64,000 nt of DNA from Magnetospirillum sp. XM-1 (GTDB lineage Bacteria > Pseudomonadota > Alphaproteobacteria > Rhodospirillales > Magnetospirillaceae), in the NCBI RefSeq assembly GCF_001511835.1, contig NZ_LN997848.1:2508001-2572000 (forward strand). Direction: 5' to 3'. The translations under genes and the position numbers were made by a program. The notes under the pieces are model-generated. The model was not told where the DNA came from, ran no database searches, and worked only from the letters and a program-made list of their open reading frames with translations. Positions 24,798-34,539 of this stretch are shown one piece after another (positions within the stretch are counted from its first letter, which is position 1; every line of letters begins with the position of its first letter).

Positions 24798-27700
24798 ATG
24801 GAGGCATCCGCGGTCAATGGCGGTGTTTGGCCTGAACGGGCGTTCCTGACCGGAACGCAGGTGCTGGTGCGGCTGCCGCTGGAACAGGCGCGGCGCGACC
24901 GGGCGGCAGGGCTCGGCACCGGCGGCTTCATCTCGGGCTATCGCGGTTCGCCGCTAGGCGGCTACGACAAGGCGCTGTGGCGAGCCTCGGCCGAACTGGA
25001 GGCGGCCGGCATCGTCTTTCGCCCGGCCATCAACGAGGAGATGGCCACCACCGCCATCATCGGCAGCCAGCAGGTTGGGCTGTTTCCCGGCTCGCGCCGC
25101 GACGGTGTCTTCGCCATCTGGTACGGCAAGGGCCCTGGCCTCGACCGTGCCGGCGACGCCTTCAAGCATGCCAATTCGCTGGGTTCGTCGCCGCTGGGCG
25201 GAGTGCTGGCGGTGGTCGGTGACGATCACGGCGCCATGTCGTCGTCCATGGCGCACCAGAGCGAACAGCTGATGATGGCCTGGATGATGCCGGTGCTGGT
25301 GCCGGCGGGATTGCAGGATTACCTCGATTTCGGGCTGCTGGGCCTGGCGATGTCGCGGTTCTCGGGCTGCTGGAGCGGCCTGATCACGGTGAGCGAGGTG
25401 GTGGAGAGCGGCGCGGTGGTGGAGACCGCCGCCGGGCCGGAGATCGTCCGCCCGGTGTTCGACGCCCCGCCCGGCGGGTTGCACATCCGCCTGCGCGATC
25501 CCCAGCTCGCCCAGGAATCAAGGCTGTGGGAGCACAAGCTCGGCGCCGTCAGGGCCTTCGCCCGCGCCAACCGCATCGACCGGGTGGTGTGGGACAGCCC
25601 GGCGCCCCGCTTCGGCATCGCGGCGGCGGGCAAGGCGTGGCTCGACCTCCGCCAGGCGCTGGACGATCTCGGCATCGATGCCGCACGGGCGGCCGAGCTG
25701 GGCCTGCGGCTCTACAAGGTGGGCATGAGCTGGCCGCTGGAGCAGGACGGCGCACTGGCCTTCGCGCGGGGCCTGCGCACGGTGCTGGTGGTCGAGGAAA
25801 AGCGCGGAATCATCGAGCCGGCCCTCAAGGAGCTGTTCTATCACCTGCCGGCCGACCAGCGGCCGCAGGTGCTGGGCAAGACCGATGCGGCCGGCCGGCC
25901 GCTGCTGCCCTCGACCGGCGAGCTGTCGCCCGAACTGATCGCCCGCGTCCTGGTCGAGCGGCTGGGCCTGGGCGCCGATCCCGCCATCCGTGCCCGGCTC
26001 GACCGCGCCGAGGCCGCCCGCCGGGCGGCGGAAAGCGCTCCGCTGGCTCCGCGTCCGCCCTTCTTCTGCTCGGGCTGCCCGCACAACTGCTCGACCCGCG
26101 TGCCCGAGGGCAGCCGCGCCCTGGCCGGAACCGGCTGCCACGTCATGGCCGCCTGGATGCCGAGACAGACCGCCAGCGTGCTGCACATGGGGGCCGAGGG
26201 CGCCAACTGGGTGGGAGTGCAGCCGTTCAGCGACATCGGGCACGTCTTCCAGAACCTGGGCGACGGCACCTATGTCCATTCCGGCAGCACCGCCATCCGT
26301 CAGGCGGTGGCCGCCGGCATCACCATCACCTACAAGATTCTCTACAACGACGCCGTCGCCATGACCGGCGGCCAGCCGCTGGACGGCCAGCCCGACATCG
26401 CCCGCATCACCCATCAGGTCCACCACGAGGGCGTCGGCCGGATCGCGGTGGTGTCGGACGATCCCGGCCGCCACCGCCGGAGCGGGCTGGCCGACGGCGT
26501 CACCTTGCATCCCCGCGCCGAACTCGATCGGGTCCAGCGCGAACTGCGCCGGTCGCCGGGCGTGTCGGTCCTGATCTACGACCAGGGCTGCGCCGCCGAG
26601 AAGCGCCGCCGTCGTCGCCGGCACGAACTGGCGGCGCCCACCCGCCGGGTGGTGATCAACGAGGAGGTCTGCGACGGCTGCGGCGATTGCCTGACGGCGT
26701 CCAACTGCGTCTCGCTGCTGCCGGTGGCCAGCCCCGACGGGGTCAAGCGCCGGGTCGACCAGTCGGCTTGCAACCAGGACTTCTCGTGCGCCGACGGCTT
26801 TTGCCCCAGTTTCGTCACGGTGGAGGGCCACCGCGCCGCCCGGCCGCCGATCATGCCGCCCCCGGTCGAATTGCCGCCGCCCGCCGCCGCCCAGGAACGC
26901 GGCCGATCGATCCTGGTGGCCGGAATCGGCGGCACAGGTGTGGTGACCATCACCCAGATCATCGGCCATGCCGCCTTCGCCGACGGTCTGGCGGCGACCA
27001 CGCTCGACTTCAACGGCCTGGCCCAGAAGGGCGGCGGCGTGCTCGGCTATGTCCGTCTGGCCGCCACCGCCGAGATGCTGCACGCGCCTCGGATCGGACT
27101 GGGCGGCGCCGATTCGCTGCTGGCCTGCGACATGGTGGTGGCGACCGGCTGGGCGGCGCTGTCCCGGCTGGATTCCGAGCGGACCAGGGCGGTGATCAAT
27201 CTCGACGTGGCCCCCACCGCCGCCAGCGTCCTCGACCCCGACGCGCTGCCGGACGAGGCCGGGCTGCACCGGGCGCTGGCCGCCCGGCTGGGGCCGGGAG
27301 CGGCCCGCTTCGTTTCCGCCGGCGAAGCGGCGCGGCGGCTGTCGGGCGATGCCATCTTCACCAACATCGTCTTGCTGGGCCATGCCTGGCAGAGCGGCCT
27401 GATTCCACTGTCCGAGGCGGCCATGGTTCATGCCATCCGCCTCAACGGCGTTGACGTGGACGACAACCTGGCGGCCTTCGCCTGGGGGCGCTGGCTGGCC
27501 CACGACGCCCCGGCCGCCACCGCCGGTCTTGGCCTGGACGCCCCGGCCGCCGCCGCCGAGCCCGAACTGGCCGAACTGGTCGAGGCCAATGCCGCCCGGC
27601 TGACCGACTACCACGACGCGGCCCTGGCCGAACGCTACCGGGCGCTGGTGGCCAGGGTGGAGCGGCAGGACCGCGCCCTGGCCGGCGGTGGGCTGCGCCT

Positions 27701-28226
27701 GTCGCGGATTGTGGCGGTGGCCTATGCCCGGCTGCTCGCGGTCAAGGACGAGTTCGAGGTGGCGCGGCAGCTGACCGATCCCGGCTTCCTGGCCCGGCTG
27801 GCCGAAGGCTTCGAGGGGCCGGTGCGGCCGACCTTCATGCTCGGCTTCGGCGACGGCGGGGCTGGTAATGCGGATCGGGGCGGCCGGCCGCGCAAGCGGG
27901 CGTTCGGGCCGTGGCTGCTGGCGCCGCTGCGCCTGCTGGCCCGAATCCGGCGCTGGCGTGGCTCGCTGCTCGATCCGTTCCGCTTCAACGCCGACCGCCA
28001 ACTGGCGCGCGGCCTGATCGCCGAATACGAGGCAGACATCGACCTGATCTGCGCCGCTTCCGGCCCCGGCGGCTATGACGCGCTGGTCGAACTGGCCGCC
28101 CTGCCCCGGCGGATCAGGGGCTATGGTCCGATCCGGCGCCGCTCGGTCGACGCCGCGAGGACGCGCCGCATGGAACTGCGCCAGCAGCTGCGGGGCGAAA
28201 ACGAGCGGTCGCTGGCCGCCGAATGA
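24798..28226 (+). CDS. Fused indolepyruvate:ferredoxin oxidoreductase
   Basis: This 1142-residue protein corresponds to the fused IorA-IorB enzymes of proteobacteria. The order is a pyrimidine-binding/TPP half, the CSGCPHNCST motif near residue 424, a TPP-binding segment around 450-580, a ferredoxin-like motif CDGCGDC near residue 625, and a C-terminal gamma (POR) domain beginning GIGGTGVVT near residue 710 with FNGLAQKGGGV. It decarboxylates aryl-2-oxoacids such as indolepyruvate or phenylpyruvate to aryl-acetyl-CoA, reducing ferredoxin. A good AAGGGAGG precedes the start. With the aldehyde dehydrogenase and QHNDH upstream, it points to aromatic amino acid breakdown. The precise oxoacid is not readable from sequence. 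Confidence 0.93.
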   Translation: MEASAVNGGVWPERAFLTGTQVLVRLPLEQARRDRAAGLGTGGFISGYRGSPLGGYDKALWRASAELEAAGIVFRPAINEEMATTAIIGSQQVGLFPGSRRDGVFAIWYGKGPGLDRAGDAFKHANSLGSSPLGGVLAVVGDDHGAMSSSMAHQSEQLMMAWMMPVLVPAGLQDYLDFGLLGLAMSRFSGCWSGLITVSEVVESGAVVETAAGPEIVRPVFDAPPGGLHIRLRDPQLAQESRLWEHKLGAVRAFARANRIDRVVWDSPAPRFGIAAAGKAWLDLRQALDDLGIDAARAAELGLRLYKVGMSWPLEQDGALAFARGLRTVLVVEEKRGIIEPALKELFYHLPADQRPQVLGKTDAAGRPLLPSTGELSPELIARVLVERLGLGADPAIRARLDRAEAARRAAESAPLAPRPPFFCSGCPHNCSTRVPEGSRALAGTGCHVMAAWMPRQTASVLHMGAEGANWVGVQPFSDIGHVFQNLGDGTYVHSGSTAIRQAVAAGITITYKILYNDAVAMTGGQPLDGQPDIARITHQVHHEGVGRIAVVSDDPGRHRRSGLADGVTLHPRAELDRVQRELRRSPGVSVLIYDQGCAAEKRRRRRRHELAAPTRRVVINEEVCDGCGDCLTASNCVSLLPVASPDGVKRRVDQSACNQDFSCADGFCPSFVTVEGHRAARPPIMPPPVELPPPAAAQERGRSILVAGIGGTGVVTITQIIGHAAFADGLAATTLDFNGLAQKGGGVLGYVRLAATAEMLHAPRIGLGGADSLLACDMVVATGWAALSRLDSERTRAVINLDVAPTAASVLDPDALPDEAGLHRALAARLGPGAARFVSAGEAARRLSGDAIFTNIVLLGHAWQSGLIPLSEAAMVHAIRLNGVDVDDNLAAFAWGRWLAHDAPAATAGLGLDAPAAAAEPELAELVEANAARLTDYHDAALAERYRALVARVERQDRALAGGGLRLSRIVAVAYARLLAVKDEFEVARQLTDPGFLARLAEGFEGPVRPTFMLGFGDGGAGNADRGGRPRKRAFGPWLLAPLRLLARIRRWRGSLLDPFRFNADRQLARGLIAEYEADIDLICAASGPGGYDALVELAALPRRIRGYGPIRRRSVDAARTRRMELRQQLRGENERSLAAE

Positions 28227-28303
28227 TACCGGACGACCTTTGATATGCCGGTCGGTATGAAATCAATAGGCCGGGAACCGGCCGAACGAGGGAGGAGATG
28301 AAC

Positions 28304-29668
28304 ATGAGCGAAAGCACGAAGTACCTGCTGTCCGAGGATCGCCTGCCCAAGGCCTGGTACAACCTCAATGCCGATCTGGCCGTCCCCGCGCCGCCGCCGC
28401 TGCATCCCGGCACCGGCCAGCCCATCGGCCCCGACGATCTGGCTCCCATTTTCCCCATGGCGGTGATCGCCCAGGAAGTGACGCAGGAACGCTGGGTCGA
28501 GATCCCCGAGCCGGTGCGGGACGTCTATCGCCTGTGGCGGCCCAGCCCGCTGGTCCGGGCCCGGCGCCTGGAGAAGGCGCTGGGCACGCCTGCCAAGATC
28601 TATTTCAAGTACGAGGGCGTCAGCCCGGCCGGCAGCCACAAGCCCAACACTTCGGTGCCCCAGGCCTTCTACAACAAGCAGGAAGGCGTCAAGCGCATCG
28701 CCACCGAGACCGGCGCCGGGCAGTGGGGGTCGTCCATGGCCTTCGCCGGCTCGCTGTTCGGCCTGGATGTCGAGGTGTTCATGGTCAAGGTCTCCTTTGA
28801 TCAGAAGCCCTATCGCCGGGCGCTGATGGAGACCTACGGCGCCAAGTGCATTCCCAGCCCGTCCAACCTGACCCATGCCGGCCGCGCCATCCTGGAGAAG
28901 GATCCCAATTCCAACGGCTCGCTGGGTATCGCCATCTCGGAAGCAGTCGAGGTCGCCGCCTCGCGCGACGACACCAAGTACGCGCTGGGCAGCGTCTTGA
29001 ACCACGTCTGCCTGCACCAGACCATCATCGGCGAGGAAGCCATGATGCAGATGGAGATGGCCGACGATTCTCCGGACATCGTCATCGCCTGCACCGGCGG
29101 CGGCTCCAACTTCGCCGGCCTGGCCTTCCCCTACATCCGCGAGAACCTGAAGGGGGCCAAGACCCGCGTCATCGGCGTCGAGCCCGCCTCGTGCCCGACG
29201 CTGACCAAGGGCCTCTACGCCTACGATTTCGGCGATACCGGCAAGCTGACCCCGCTGGTCAAGATGCACACGCTGGGCGCCACCTTCATGCCGCCGGGCT
29301 CGCATGCCGGCGGCCTGCGCTATCACGGCATGGCCCCCATGGTCAGCCATGTGAAGGAACTGGGCCTGATGGAGGCGCGCGCCTATCACCAGACCGAGTG
29401 CTTCGCGGCCGCCGTGCAGTTCGCCCGCTCGGAAGGCATCGTGCCCGCACCTGAATCGTCGCACGCCGTCAAGGGCGCCATCGACGAGGCCCTGCGCTGC
29501 AAGGCCGAGGGCAAGGCCGAGACCATCCTGTTCAACCTGTCGGGCCACGGCCATTTCGACATGCAGGCCTATACCGACTTCTTCGCCGGCAAGCTCAAGG
29601 ACAACACCTACCAACAGGCCGACCTGGACAAGGCCCTGGCCGAACTGCCCAAGGTGGCGGCGGAGTAG
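28304..29668 (+). CDS. TrpB-like PLP enzyme (TrpB2 branch of tryptophan synthase beta)
   Basis: This 454-residue fold-type II PLP enzyme has the cofactor lysine in GSHKPNT (Lys113), the substrate/ammonia-channel region ETGAGQWGSS and the phosphate loop CTGGGSNFAG. The N-terminal extension and sequence match the TrpB2 group, which often lacks a TrpA partner; no trpA is nearby. It follows the fused oxidoreductase by 77 bases on the same strand, and this pairing is recurrent in proteobacteria and archaea (general knowledge). A role in serine/indole chemistry linked to indolepyruvate metabolism is possible. ATG 28304 is preferred to ATG 28298 because GGAG is then six bases upstream. Confidence 0.88.
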   Translation: MSESTKYLLSEDRLPKAWYNLNADLAVPAPPPLHPGTGQPIGPDDLAPIFPMAVIAQEVTQERWVEIPEPVRDVYRLWRPSPLVRARRLEKALGTPAKIYFKYEGVSPAGSHKPNTSVPQAFYNKQEGVKRIATETGAGQWGSSMAFAGSLFGLDVEVFMVKVSFDQKPYRRALMETYGAKCIPSPSNLTHAGRAILEKDPNSNGSLGIAISEAVEVAASRDDTKYALGSVLNHVCLHQTIIGEEAMMQMEMADDSPDIVIACTGGGSNFAGLAFPYIRENLKGAKTRVIGVEPASCPTLTKGLYAYDFGDTGKLTPLVKMHTLGATFMPPGSHAGGLRYHGMAPMVSHVKELGLMEARAYHQTECFAAAVQFARSEGIVPAPESSHAVKGAIDEALRCKAEGKAETILFNLSGHGHFDMQAYTDFFAGKLKDNTYQQADLDKALAELPKVAAE

Positions 29669-29676
29669 AGCGGACC

Positions 29677-29710
29677 GGAAGGCTTCGGGCACGGCCGCCC
29701 GGAGCCTTCC
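29677..29710 (+). terminator. Terminator-like hairpin after the TrpB-like gene
   Basis: A 14-base-pair stem (29677-29690 with 29697-29710, one G-U pair) and a six-base loop start 9 bases after the stop codon. It is followed by a C/T-rich rather than T-only tract. Confidence 0.65.
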
Positions 29711-29799
29711 TCCCGCCCGCCATGAGGGCTGGTGGGGGAGGGGCCAACGGCCGCTGCTTCGACTGGACAATTCAGGCCAGGGTCAGTGGCCAAAGAGCG

Positions 29800-30660
29800 T
29801 CATTTCGGCTCAACGAATTCGACGGCTTGGGGGCGGCCCTTATCTTCAGTGTTTTTTGCCTCGGAAGACATCGGGCCGGTAGCTGGCATGGGGGTGCCTG
29901 ATGTTTCCTGCGGCAGCGGCCCATCGCTTTCCTGAACCCCACGCGCCTTCAGGACCGAAGCCTTGCGCGTCTGCTGAAACAAGCTTCTGAGGGTGGCGTA
30001 TTGGTCGATTGAGTTGCGGCGGATATCGTTCATGGCGTCGATACGGTTGGCGCGTGTGTCAAGCGCACCTGTGCCCAATCGTGCCGCACTGACGGCACCG
30101 AGCCCTTGCGCGCCAAGCACCGCTCCCGTCGGTTCAAGCCAGAATTCGGCAACCCTGGCACTTCCGTCACGGAGATTGGAGGGGCCGAACAGCGGAACCA
30201 TCAAATAGGGCCCCTCCTCGACACCCCAGACTCCCAACGTCACCCCGAGATCAGTGCTGTGGGGTTTGGCACCGCCGGTTTCCGCGACGGCGTCGTTGGT
30301 TCCCAGTAGCCCGAATGTGGAATTAACCATGAATCGCCCCAATGAATCCGCTGCGCCCTGTGGGTTTCCTTGCAGCAGGTCATTGCCGGCAACGTAGGGT
30401 TCTTGGAGATTGACCAGAAAATTATGGACACCGTTTCGAAGCCACTCGGGCATATCGTCCCGATAGGCCTGGGCGATCGGCTCCAGGAGATTCTGATCCA
30501 GATACATGTTCATGCTGAAAATGGCCCGATTGGCGGGCTCCAACGGATCGTTGATAGCCTCCGCTTCCGCCCGCTCCTCAGGATCGCTCGGTATTTCGGC
30601 GCAGGCGGTGACGGCCAATGCCAAGGCCGCCGCTGTCAGGAAGGAGGAAATCCGGGCCAT
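29800..30660 (-). CDS. mlaA: MlaA (VacJ) family outer-membrane lipoprotein
   Basis: This 286-residue lipoprotein has a lipobox LAVTAC (Cys20). The MlaA core follows, with NDPLEPANRAIFSMN, LQEPYVAGNDLLQG, FMVNSTFGLLGTNDAV and the GVEEGPYLMVPLFGPSNLRD signature. MlaA sits in the outer membrane with porins and removes misplaced phospholipid from the outer leaflet, passing it to MlaC. No mlaBCDEF genes are in the window. The C-terminal 50 residues are low-complexity. It lies 33 bases downstream of the autotransporter-type barrel gene on the same strand, which suggests co-transcription. Confidence 0.93.
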   Translation of the reverse strand: MARISSFLTAAALALAVTACAEIPSDPEERAEAEAINDPLEPANRAIFSMNMYLDQNLLEPIAQAYRDDMPEWLRNGVHNFLVNLQEPYVAGNDLLQGNPQGAADSLGRFMVNSTFGLLGTNDAVAETGGAKPHSTDLGVTLGVWGVEEGPYLMVPLFGPSNLRDGSARVAEFWLEPTGAVLGAQGLGAVSAARLGTGALDTRANRIDAMNDIRRNSIDQYATLRSLFQQTRKASVLKARGVQESDGPLPQETSGTPMPATGPMSSEAKNTEDKGRPQAVEFVEPK

Positions 30661-30693
30661 TTCTGTCCTCCTTCCTGATTCGGTTGCCTGAGA

Positions 30694-31812
30694 TCAGAAG
30701 GCCAGGCGCAAATTTGCCGAGCCGCCGACGTCACTCTGCGATTCTCGGCCAACATTGGCCGTAGCCTCGACGACCAGGGCGAGATCCTTGGTCAGCGCAC
30801 TCTCCAGACCGCCGCTGAGGCGCGCCGAATTCTCGCCGATACCCTTCTGGGCGCTGGTCCGCTCCCACGCCGCGGAGACGTAGGTCATCACGGCCTCGTT
30901 GACGTTGTAGGAAAGCTGGGATCCGACCTTGCCCATCATCAGGTTGGAGTGGTCGCCGATCACCCGGGTTCCGCCGCTGTCGGTGTATGCCGCCGTCCGG
31001 GCCATTTGGCCGCTGATCCCGGCAAAGGGCTTCAGGGTAAAATCGGCGTCGAGGGGAATGAAATAGGCGGCGTTGATGGCCGCGAACATGGTGTGGGCCG
31101 AGGTGTTGCTCGAGACCAGCGACCGGGTCTTGAAGTCCTTGTTGGCGATGTCCGAATAGCTGTATCCGACCAGGCCGTCGATCAGCAGGCGATCCGTGAC
31201 GGACCAACCGATATAAGGGGTCACGGTGTAGGTCCGCATCCGCTGGTCAAGGCGTGTCAGGTTGACGTTGCGCCCATCGGTTCCGGCGTAGGTGTAGGCT
31301 CCGGCCAAGCCGACGGCGACCTTGTCGAACACCTTGACGTCGCCGCCAGCCACCATGGAATAGATGTTGGTCAGTCGACGCTGCTCCTCATTGCCATCGG
31401 GAGCGACGCGCAAGCGCACATAATCGCCCGTGGTCCAGGCCGAGGCGGCCCTCCCCGCGGCATCTCCGGAATTGATGCCCGAGGGCTGTATTGCGTTTGA
31501 CGGGTTGGAGCGGATGCCGGCCATGGTGGCCTGGGCCAGACTGGCCTGGACACTGGTCGACACCGTGCTGATCACCGACTGAGTCGATGCCTGGTTGACA
31601 GTAACCGTCGTCTGATTGGCGACCGGGGTGGTATTGCTGGCCGATTGGGCGAAGGCTTCGGAGGTCCCGCCGACAACCGCGGAGGCAATGGCGATTGCCA
31701 CGATTGTCTGTGTTGTGCGGCCGAGCCACGATATCGGCTGGCGACAAATGCTTTGATTGTCGGTAACCTTGCCGAAAGAAGCGCAATCAATGAACGAATA
31801 CCCGGCTCTCAT
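30694..31812 (-). CDS. Autotransporter-type beta-barrel protein with minimal passenger
   Basis: This 372-residue protein has an extended N-terminal signal region, with the hydrophobic core around residues 35-55 ending AFAQ. A Thr/Ser/Asn/Gln-rich segment of about 70 residues follows, then roughly 250 residues of amphipathic strands ending in RLAF, the terminal Phe recognised by the Bam machinery. The repeat of strand pairs (VAVGLAGAYTYAG, LLIDGLVGYSYSD, LKPFAGISGQMAR) fits the autotransporter beta domain. The passenger is nearly absent, so it may act as a surface barrel rather than secrete a domain. Upstream of mlaA. Confidence 0.78.
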   Translation of the reverse strand: MRAGYSFIDCASFGKVTDNQSICRQPISWLGRTTQTIVAIAIASAVVGGTSEAFAQSASNTTPVANQTTVTVNQASTQSVISTVSTSVQASLAQATMAGIRSNPSNAIQPSGINSGDAAGRAASAWTTGDYVRLRVAPDGNEEQRRLTNIYSMVAGGDVKVFDKVAVGLAGAYTYAGTDGRNVNLTRLDQRMRTYTVTPYIGWSVTDRLLIDGLVGYSYSDIANKDFKTRSLVSSNTSAHTMFAAINAAYFIPLDADFTLKPFAGISGQMARTAAYTDSGGTRVIGDHSNLMMGKVGSQLSYNVNEAVMTYVSAAWERTSAQKGIGENSARLSGGLESALTKDLALVVEATANVGRESQSDVGGSANLRLAF

Positions 31813-32054
31813 CTCTTCCCCCTTGGTCTAAGACAGCATAATTTTTATGGACACTATCGAGGGAGAATGGTCGAGTCAATGTGACTTGTACTCGCGGACG
31901 TATTTCGCGAGAATCCGGTGGTCAAACTGGGAAAAAGTGACAGGTGTCAATCATATGATCGTATTCGGAGGTGTCTCCGTTTTCGGCATCTAGGAAAAAT
32001 ATAAACCGTTACATTTCGACAAGTTGCGCATTGCTCCATTACGCCCGCATCCTG

Positions 32055-32894
32055 ATGAGCGTGCATCAAAAGGCAATGGCATCTTTTAATAGATTTTTCG
32101 GAGAGACGCCTTTGCAGTGCCCGTTCTGTATCGAGGAAATCAGCGACCATGCCCTCTCCTGCGGGAAATGCGGAAAGGACATTTCCGCCATGGTCTTTCG
32201 CGACATGCGCGAACAACTGGGGGATGCCAGAGAACGCATCGAAGCGCTTGAAACCGCAATTCAGAAGCTTGGCTTGCATGTGGAGCATTTGGACGGCAGG
32301 GCGAAGCACGTCCATCACCCGATGCTGGATGGCCGAAACCTGGTCAGTGCGCTGGCCTGGATCGCGTTGCCCATCGCTCTCCTGATGATCGCTCACTGGA
32401 CGCTGATCAGCGTTCTCGACCTCAACACCTGGGTCTTACGGCTGGTATCCATTCTGATTCCCCTGCCGTTCGGGTTCCGGCGCCTCGAATCGGTGAGCGC
32501 CACACTTTGGGCAGCCTTGCTGATCTCGATCCTCAGTGTTGCGGGCATGCTGGTTTCCACCAGCCTCATGGATCATGTGCCGATTCTACCCCAGGGGGCC
32601 TCCGAGTGGACAGAAACGCTGCAATACGTTTCCAGCATCGGGCTTTCCTATATCGTCGGAAATCTGATCGCCTGGTGGTGGCAGGCGAGAAAGTCGAGAT
32701 CCTCGGTCTCGAAGGGCCTGACCGGCGAAATTGCCGCCGTCCTGGCCCGAAGCCTTGCCAGCGGCAATGAAAAGCCCGCCAAAATGCACGAGCGCATCGC
32801 CACCATCGCCGGGTGGATCAATGCGGTCATGGTCATTCTGACCACTGGTGCCGCGGTGCTTACTGCGCTTGGTCGCTTTTGGCTGCACTCTTGA
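32055..32894 (+). CDS. Zinc-ribbon inner-membrane protein of unknown function
   Basis: This protein of about 279 residues starts with a rubredoxin-like zinc ribbon (CPFC and CGKC separated by 11 residues, within the first 40 residues). A coiled-coil-like helix follows (REQLGDARERIEALETAIQKLG), then at least four membrane helices between about residues 100 and 210 and one at the C terminus. The ribbon resembles those on membrane-bound stress or envelope proteins, but I recognise no named family. ATG 32055 is proposed; an ATG at 32076 also precedes the ribbon. The 3' end overlaps the convergent gene by 35 bases. Confidence 0.68.
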   Translation: MSVHQKAMASFNRFFGETPLQCPFCIEEISDHALSCGKCGKDISAMVFRDMREQLGDARERIEALETAIQKLGLHVEHLDGRAKHVHHPMLDGRNLVSALAWIALPIALLMIAHWTLISVLDLNTWVLRLVSILIPLPFGFRRLESVSATLWAALLISILSVAGMLVSTSLMDHVPILPQGASEWTETLQYVSSIGLSYIVGNLIAWWWQARKSRSSVSKGLTGEIAAVLARSLASGNEKPAKMHERIATIAGWINAVMVILTTGAAVLTALGRFWLHS

Positions 32895-33375
32895 CCGAGG
32901 GCTGTTCCGATGTCGAGCGGCGCACGGCCTCGAGGGTGATCAGGGACTGGGCCGAATGCCCTTTGCTGTCTTCGACCTCGATGCGTAACAGATGCACGCC
33001 GGCAGGAACTTCGGCGGAGGGCATGTCGATGCCCTTGGTCGTGACGAAGGGACGCACCCGCTCGGTCAGATCGATGGCGGGAACCTTTAGGTAGGTTATC
33101 CGCACCTTGGCGGGGTCGATGGTTGCCCCGCCGTGGGGGGACAGTCTGACCTTGAATTCAAAGGGACTGTACGCGACCACACCCTCGCGCGGTTCCTGAT
33201 ACTCGATCCCCGGGCCCCGGCTGATTCCGCGCACCCGCAACTCTGAGGGCGCATCGGGCTTGTTCGCCTCGTTGTCCGAGATGAGCGTAGCGGCGTGTGC
33301 CTCGCCACCGCAGATACCGGCGGCCAGGCACGCGACGAAAACACCGTATCGAATATTACGCCTCATCTTCCCCAC
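32860..33375 (-). CDS. Exported hypothetical protein
   Basis: This 171-residue protein has a signal peptide (MRRNIRYGVFVACLAAGICGGEAHA) and a compact beta-rich domain. The domain includes FEFKVRLSPHGGATIDPAKVRITYLK and VPAGVHLLRIEVEDSKGHS, reminiscent of an immunoglobulin-like or CopC-type sandwich. No catalytic or metal motif is visible. It is convergent with the zinc-ribbon gene and divergent from the LuxR-type gene. The start may be 33375 or 33366; both keep the signal peptide. Confidence 0.68.
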   Translation of the reverse strand: MGKMRRNIRYGVFVACLAAGICGGEAHAATLISDNEANKPDAPSELRVRGISRGPGIEYQEPREGVVAYSPFEFKVRLSPHGGATIDPAKVRITYLKVPAIDLTERVRPFVTTKGIDMPSAEVPAGVHLLRIEVEDSKGHSAQSLITLEAVRRSTSEQPSVKSAAKSDQAQ

Positions 33376-33545
33376 CTCCTGATTTCCGCCGCGTTACGAG
33401 GGCAGTCTATCAGACCATCCACCGAATCCGAGGGCGTATTCCTCCCAACTTTTGGGAGCCTACCCATCCGATTGTACTGGGGCAAGTGGATGGTTGTCCC
33501 AGGATAACCGGCATTGGCTTCAGGTTGCATACAGGGGAGGCGAAG

Positions 33546-34220
33546 TTGGGCGGGCAGATCAATCTGCGACGGGTCATCGAGTTGATCGACACCTTATACG
33601 AGGCTCCCGAGACGCCGGCCTTATGGGACGGGGTCCTGTCCGGGTTGTCCGAGGTTTTGGGGGCACGCGCCTTCTGCTTGTCGCAAGTCGGCCCCGAGGG
33701 GACGCGTCTGTGCCTCGACAATCTCGATCGCCACGTGGCTTCCGCCGAGGATCTCACCGCGTGGATCACTGATCTGGTGGCGAGAGGGCCCGTCCCCCTG
33801 GGCGTCATCCAGCAGGACCGCCGCCTTGCCGCCCCACTGGGGGGAACGGATGGCGTCCTCACCATCATCGGTCTGGTCAAGCACTCCGACGATCCGCCCT
33901 TCGCTTGCGAGGAGGCCGAATTGTTCGCCCTTCTGGTGCCGCTGATGGCGCGGGCCTTCCGCCTGCACAAAATCTTTGCCGCAAAGGTGTCGAAACTCGC
34001 CTTGCCCCCCCGCCAGCGCGAGGTCCTGGCCCTCGGCGCCAAGGGGCTGCGCTCCAAGGAGATCGCCGAGCAACTGGGCCTGTCCCAACGCACCGTCGAG
34101 CATCACTTCACGGAAGCCACCAAGCGTCTGGGGGCTCGCGGTCGCGCGCAGGCCATCGCCAGCGCCCTGGACCAGGGGCTGATCACTGGAGGCACCCGGC
34201 AGACAACTAGGAAAAAATGA
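33546..34220 (+). CDS. LuxR-family transcriptional regulator
   Basis: This protein of about 224 residues has an N-terminal sensor-like region of some 150 residues (no receiver aspartates) and a C-terminal LuxR helix-turn-helix, PPRQREVLALGAKGLRSKEIAEQLGLSQRTVEHHF. The TTG start at 33546 is chosen because AGGGGAGG lies six bases upstream and the alignable part begins there, although the frame stays open farther upstream. It precedes the large autotransporter gene by 319 bases on the same strand, so it may control the surface gene cluster. The ligand or signal is unknown. Confidence 0.8.
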   Translation: MGGQINLRRVIELIDTLYEAPETPALWDGVLSGLSEVLGARAFCLSQVGPEGTRLCLDNLDRHVASAEDLTAWITDLVARGPVPLGVIQQDRRLAAPLGGTDGVLTIIGLVKHSDDPPFACEEAELFALLVPLMARAFRLHKIFAAKVSKLALPPRQREVLALGAKGLRSKEIAEQLGLSQRTVEHHFTEATKRLGARGRAQAIASALDQGLITGGTRQTTRKK

Positions 34221-34539
34221 CAACTTGTCGGCGGGGGCGGCATGGATGCAGATATCGCCGGTTAAGGCCCTCATAAATTTTAATATGACGAAATGTGTCT
34301 GTTTTGATCGACTGACATCTTATTTAAATCCCTCAAAACGAGAATAATTCTTAATTTATCATAGAGTTTTCCATACATATTTGCACCTATTGAGGTTGGC
34401 AACATTGCATGCTAAGTGCCTTCAGCGGATTTTTATCCTTTTGACGGCTTTGCCATTCGTACGGAACAGCGCCTGACCGGTTATCGGGGCGGGCGGAATT
34501 CATGATCGTGCCAAGCGGCACTTGACCTAGGGGGGGCTT
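34221..34539. other. A+T-rich intergenic region upstream of the autotransporter
   Basis: No gene is visible. The stretch around 34310-34400 is strikingly A+T-rich for this genome and includes a small perfect inverted repeat AGAAT-A-ATTCT at 34341-34351. It presumably holds the autotransporter promoter; no confident -35/-10 pair could be chosen. Confidence 0.5.

Noticed and set aside
25518..28001. Very long minus-strand open frame opposite the indolepyruvate oxidoreductase
   Set aside because: It is an antisense shadow caused by high GC; the plus-strand protein has clear domains and cofactor motifs, the minus frame only low-complexity residues.
28227..28303. Dyads (ATACCG...CGGTAT and GGCCGG-GAA-CCGGCC) between the oxidoreductase and TrpB-like genes
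   Set aside because: Short GC-rich dyads are frequent in this genome; without a second copy or promoter I do not call an operator or terminator here.
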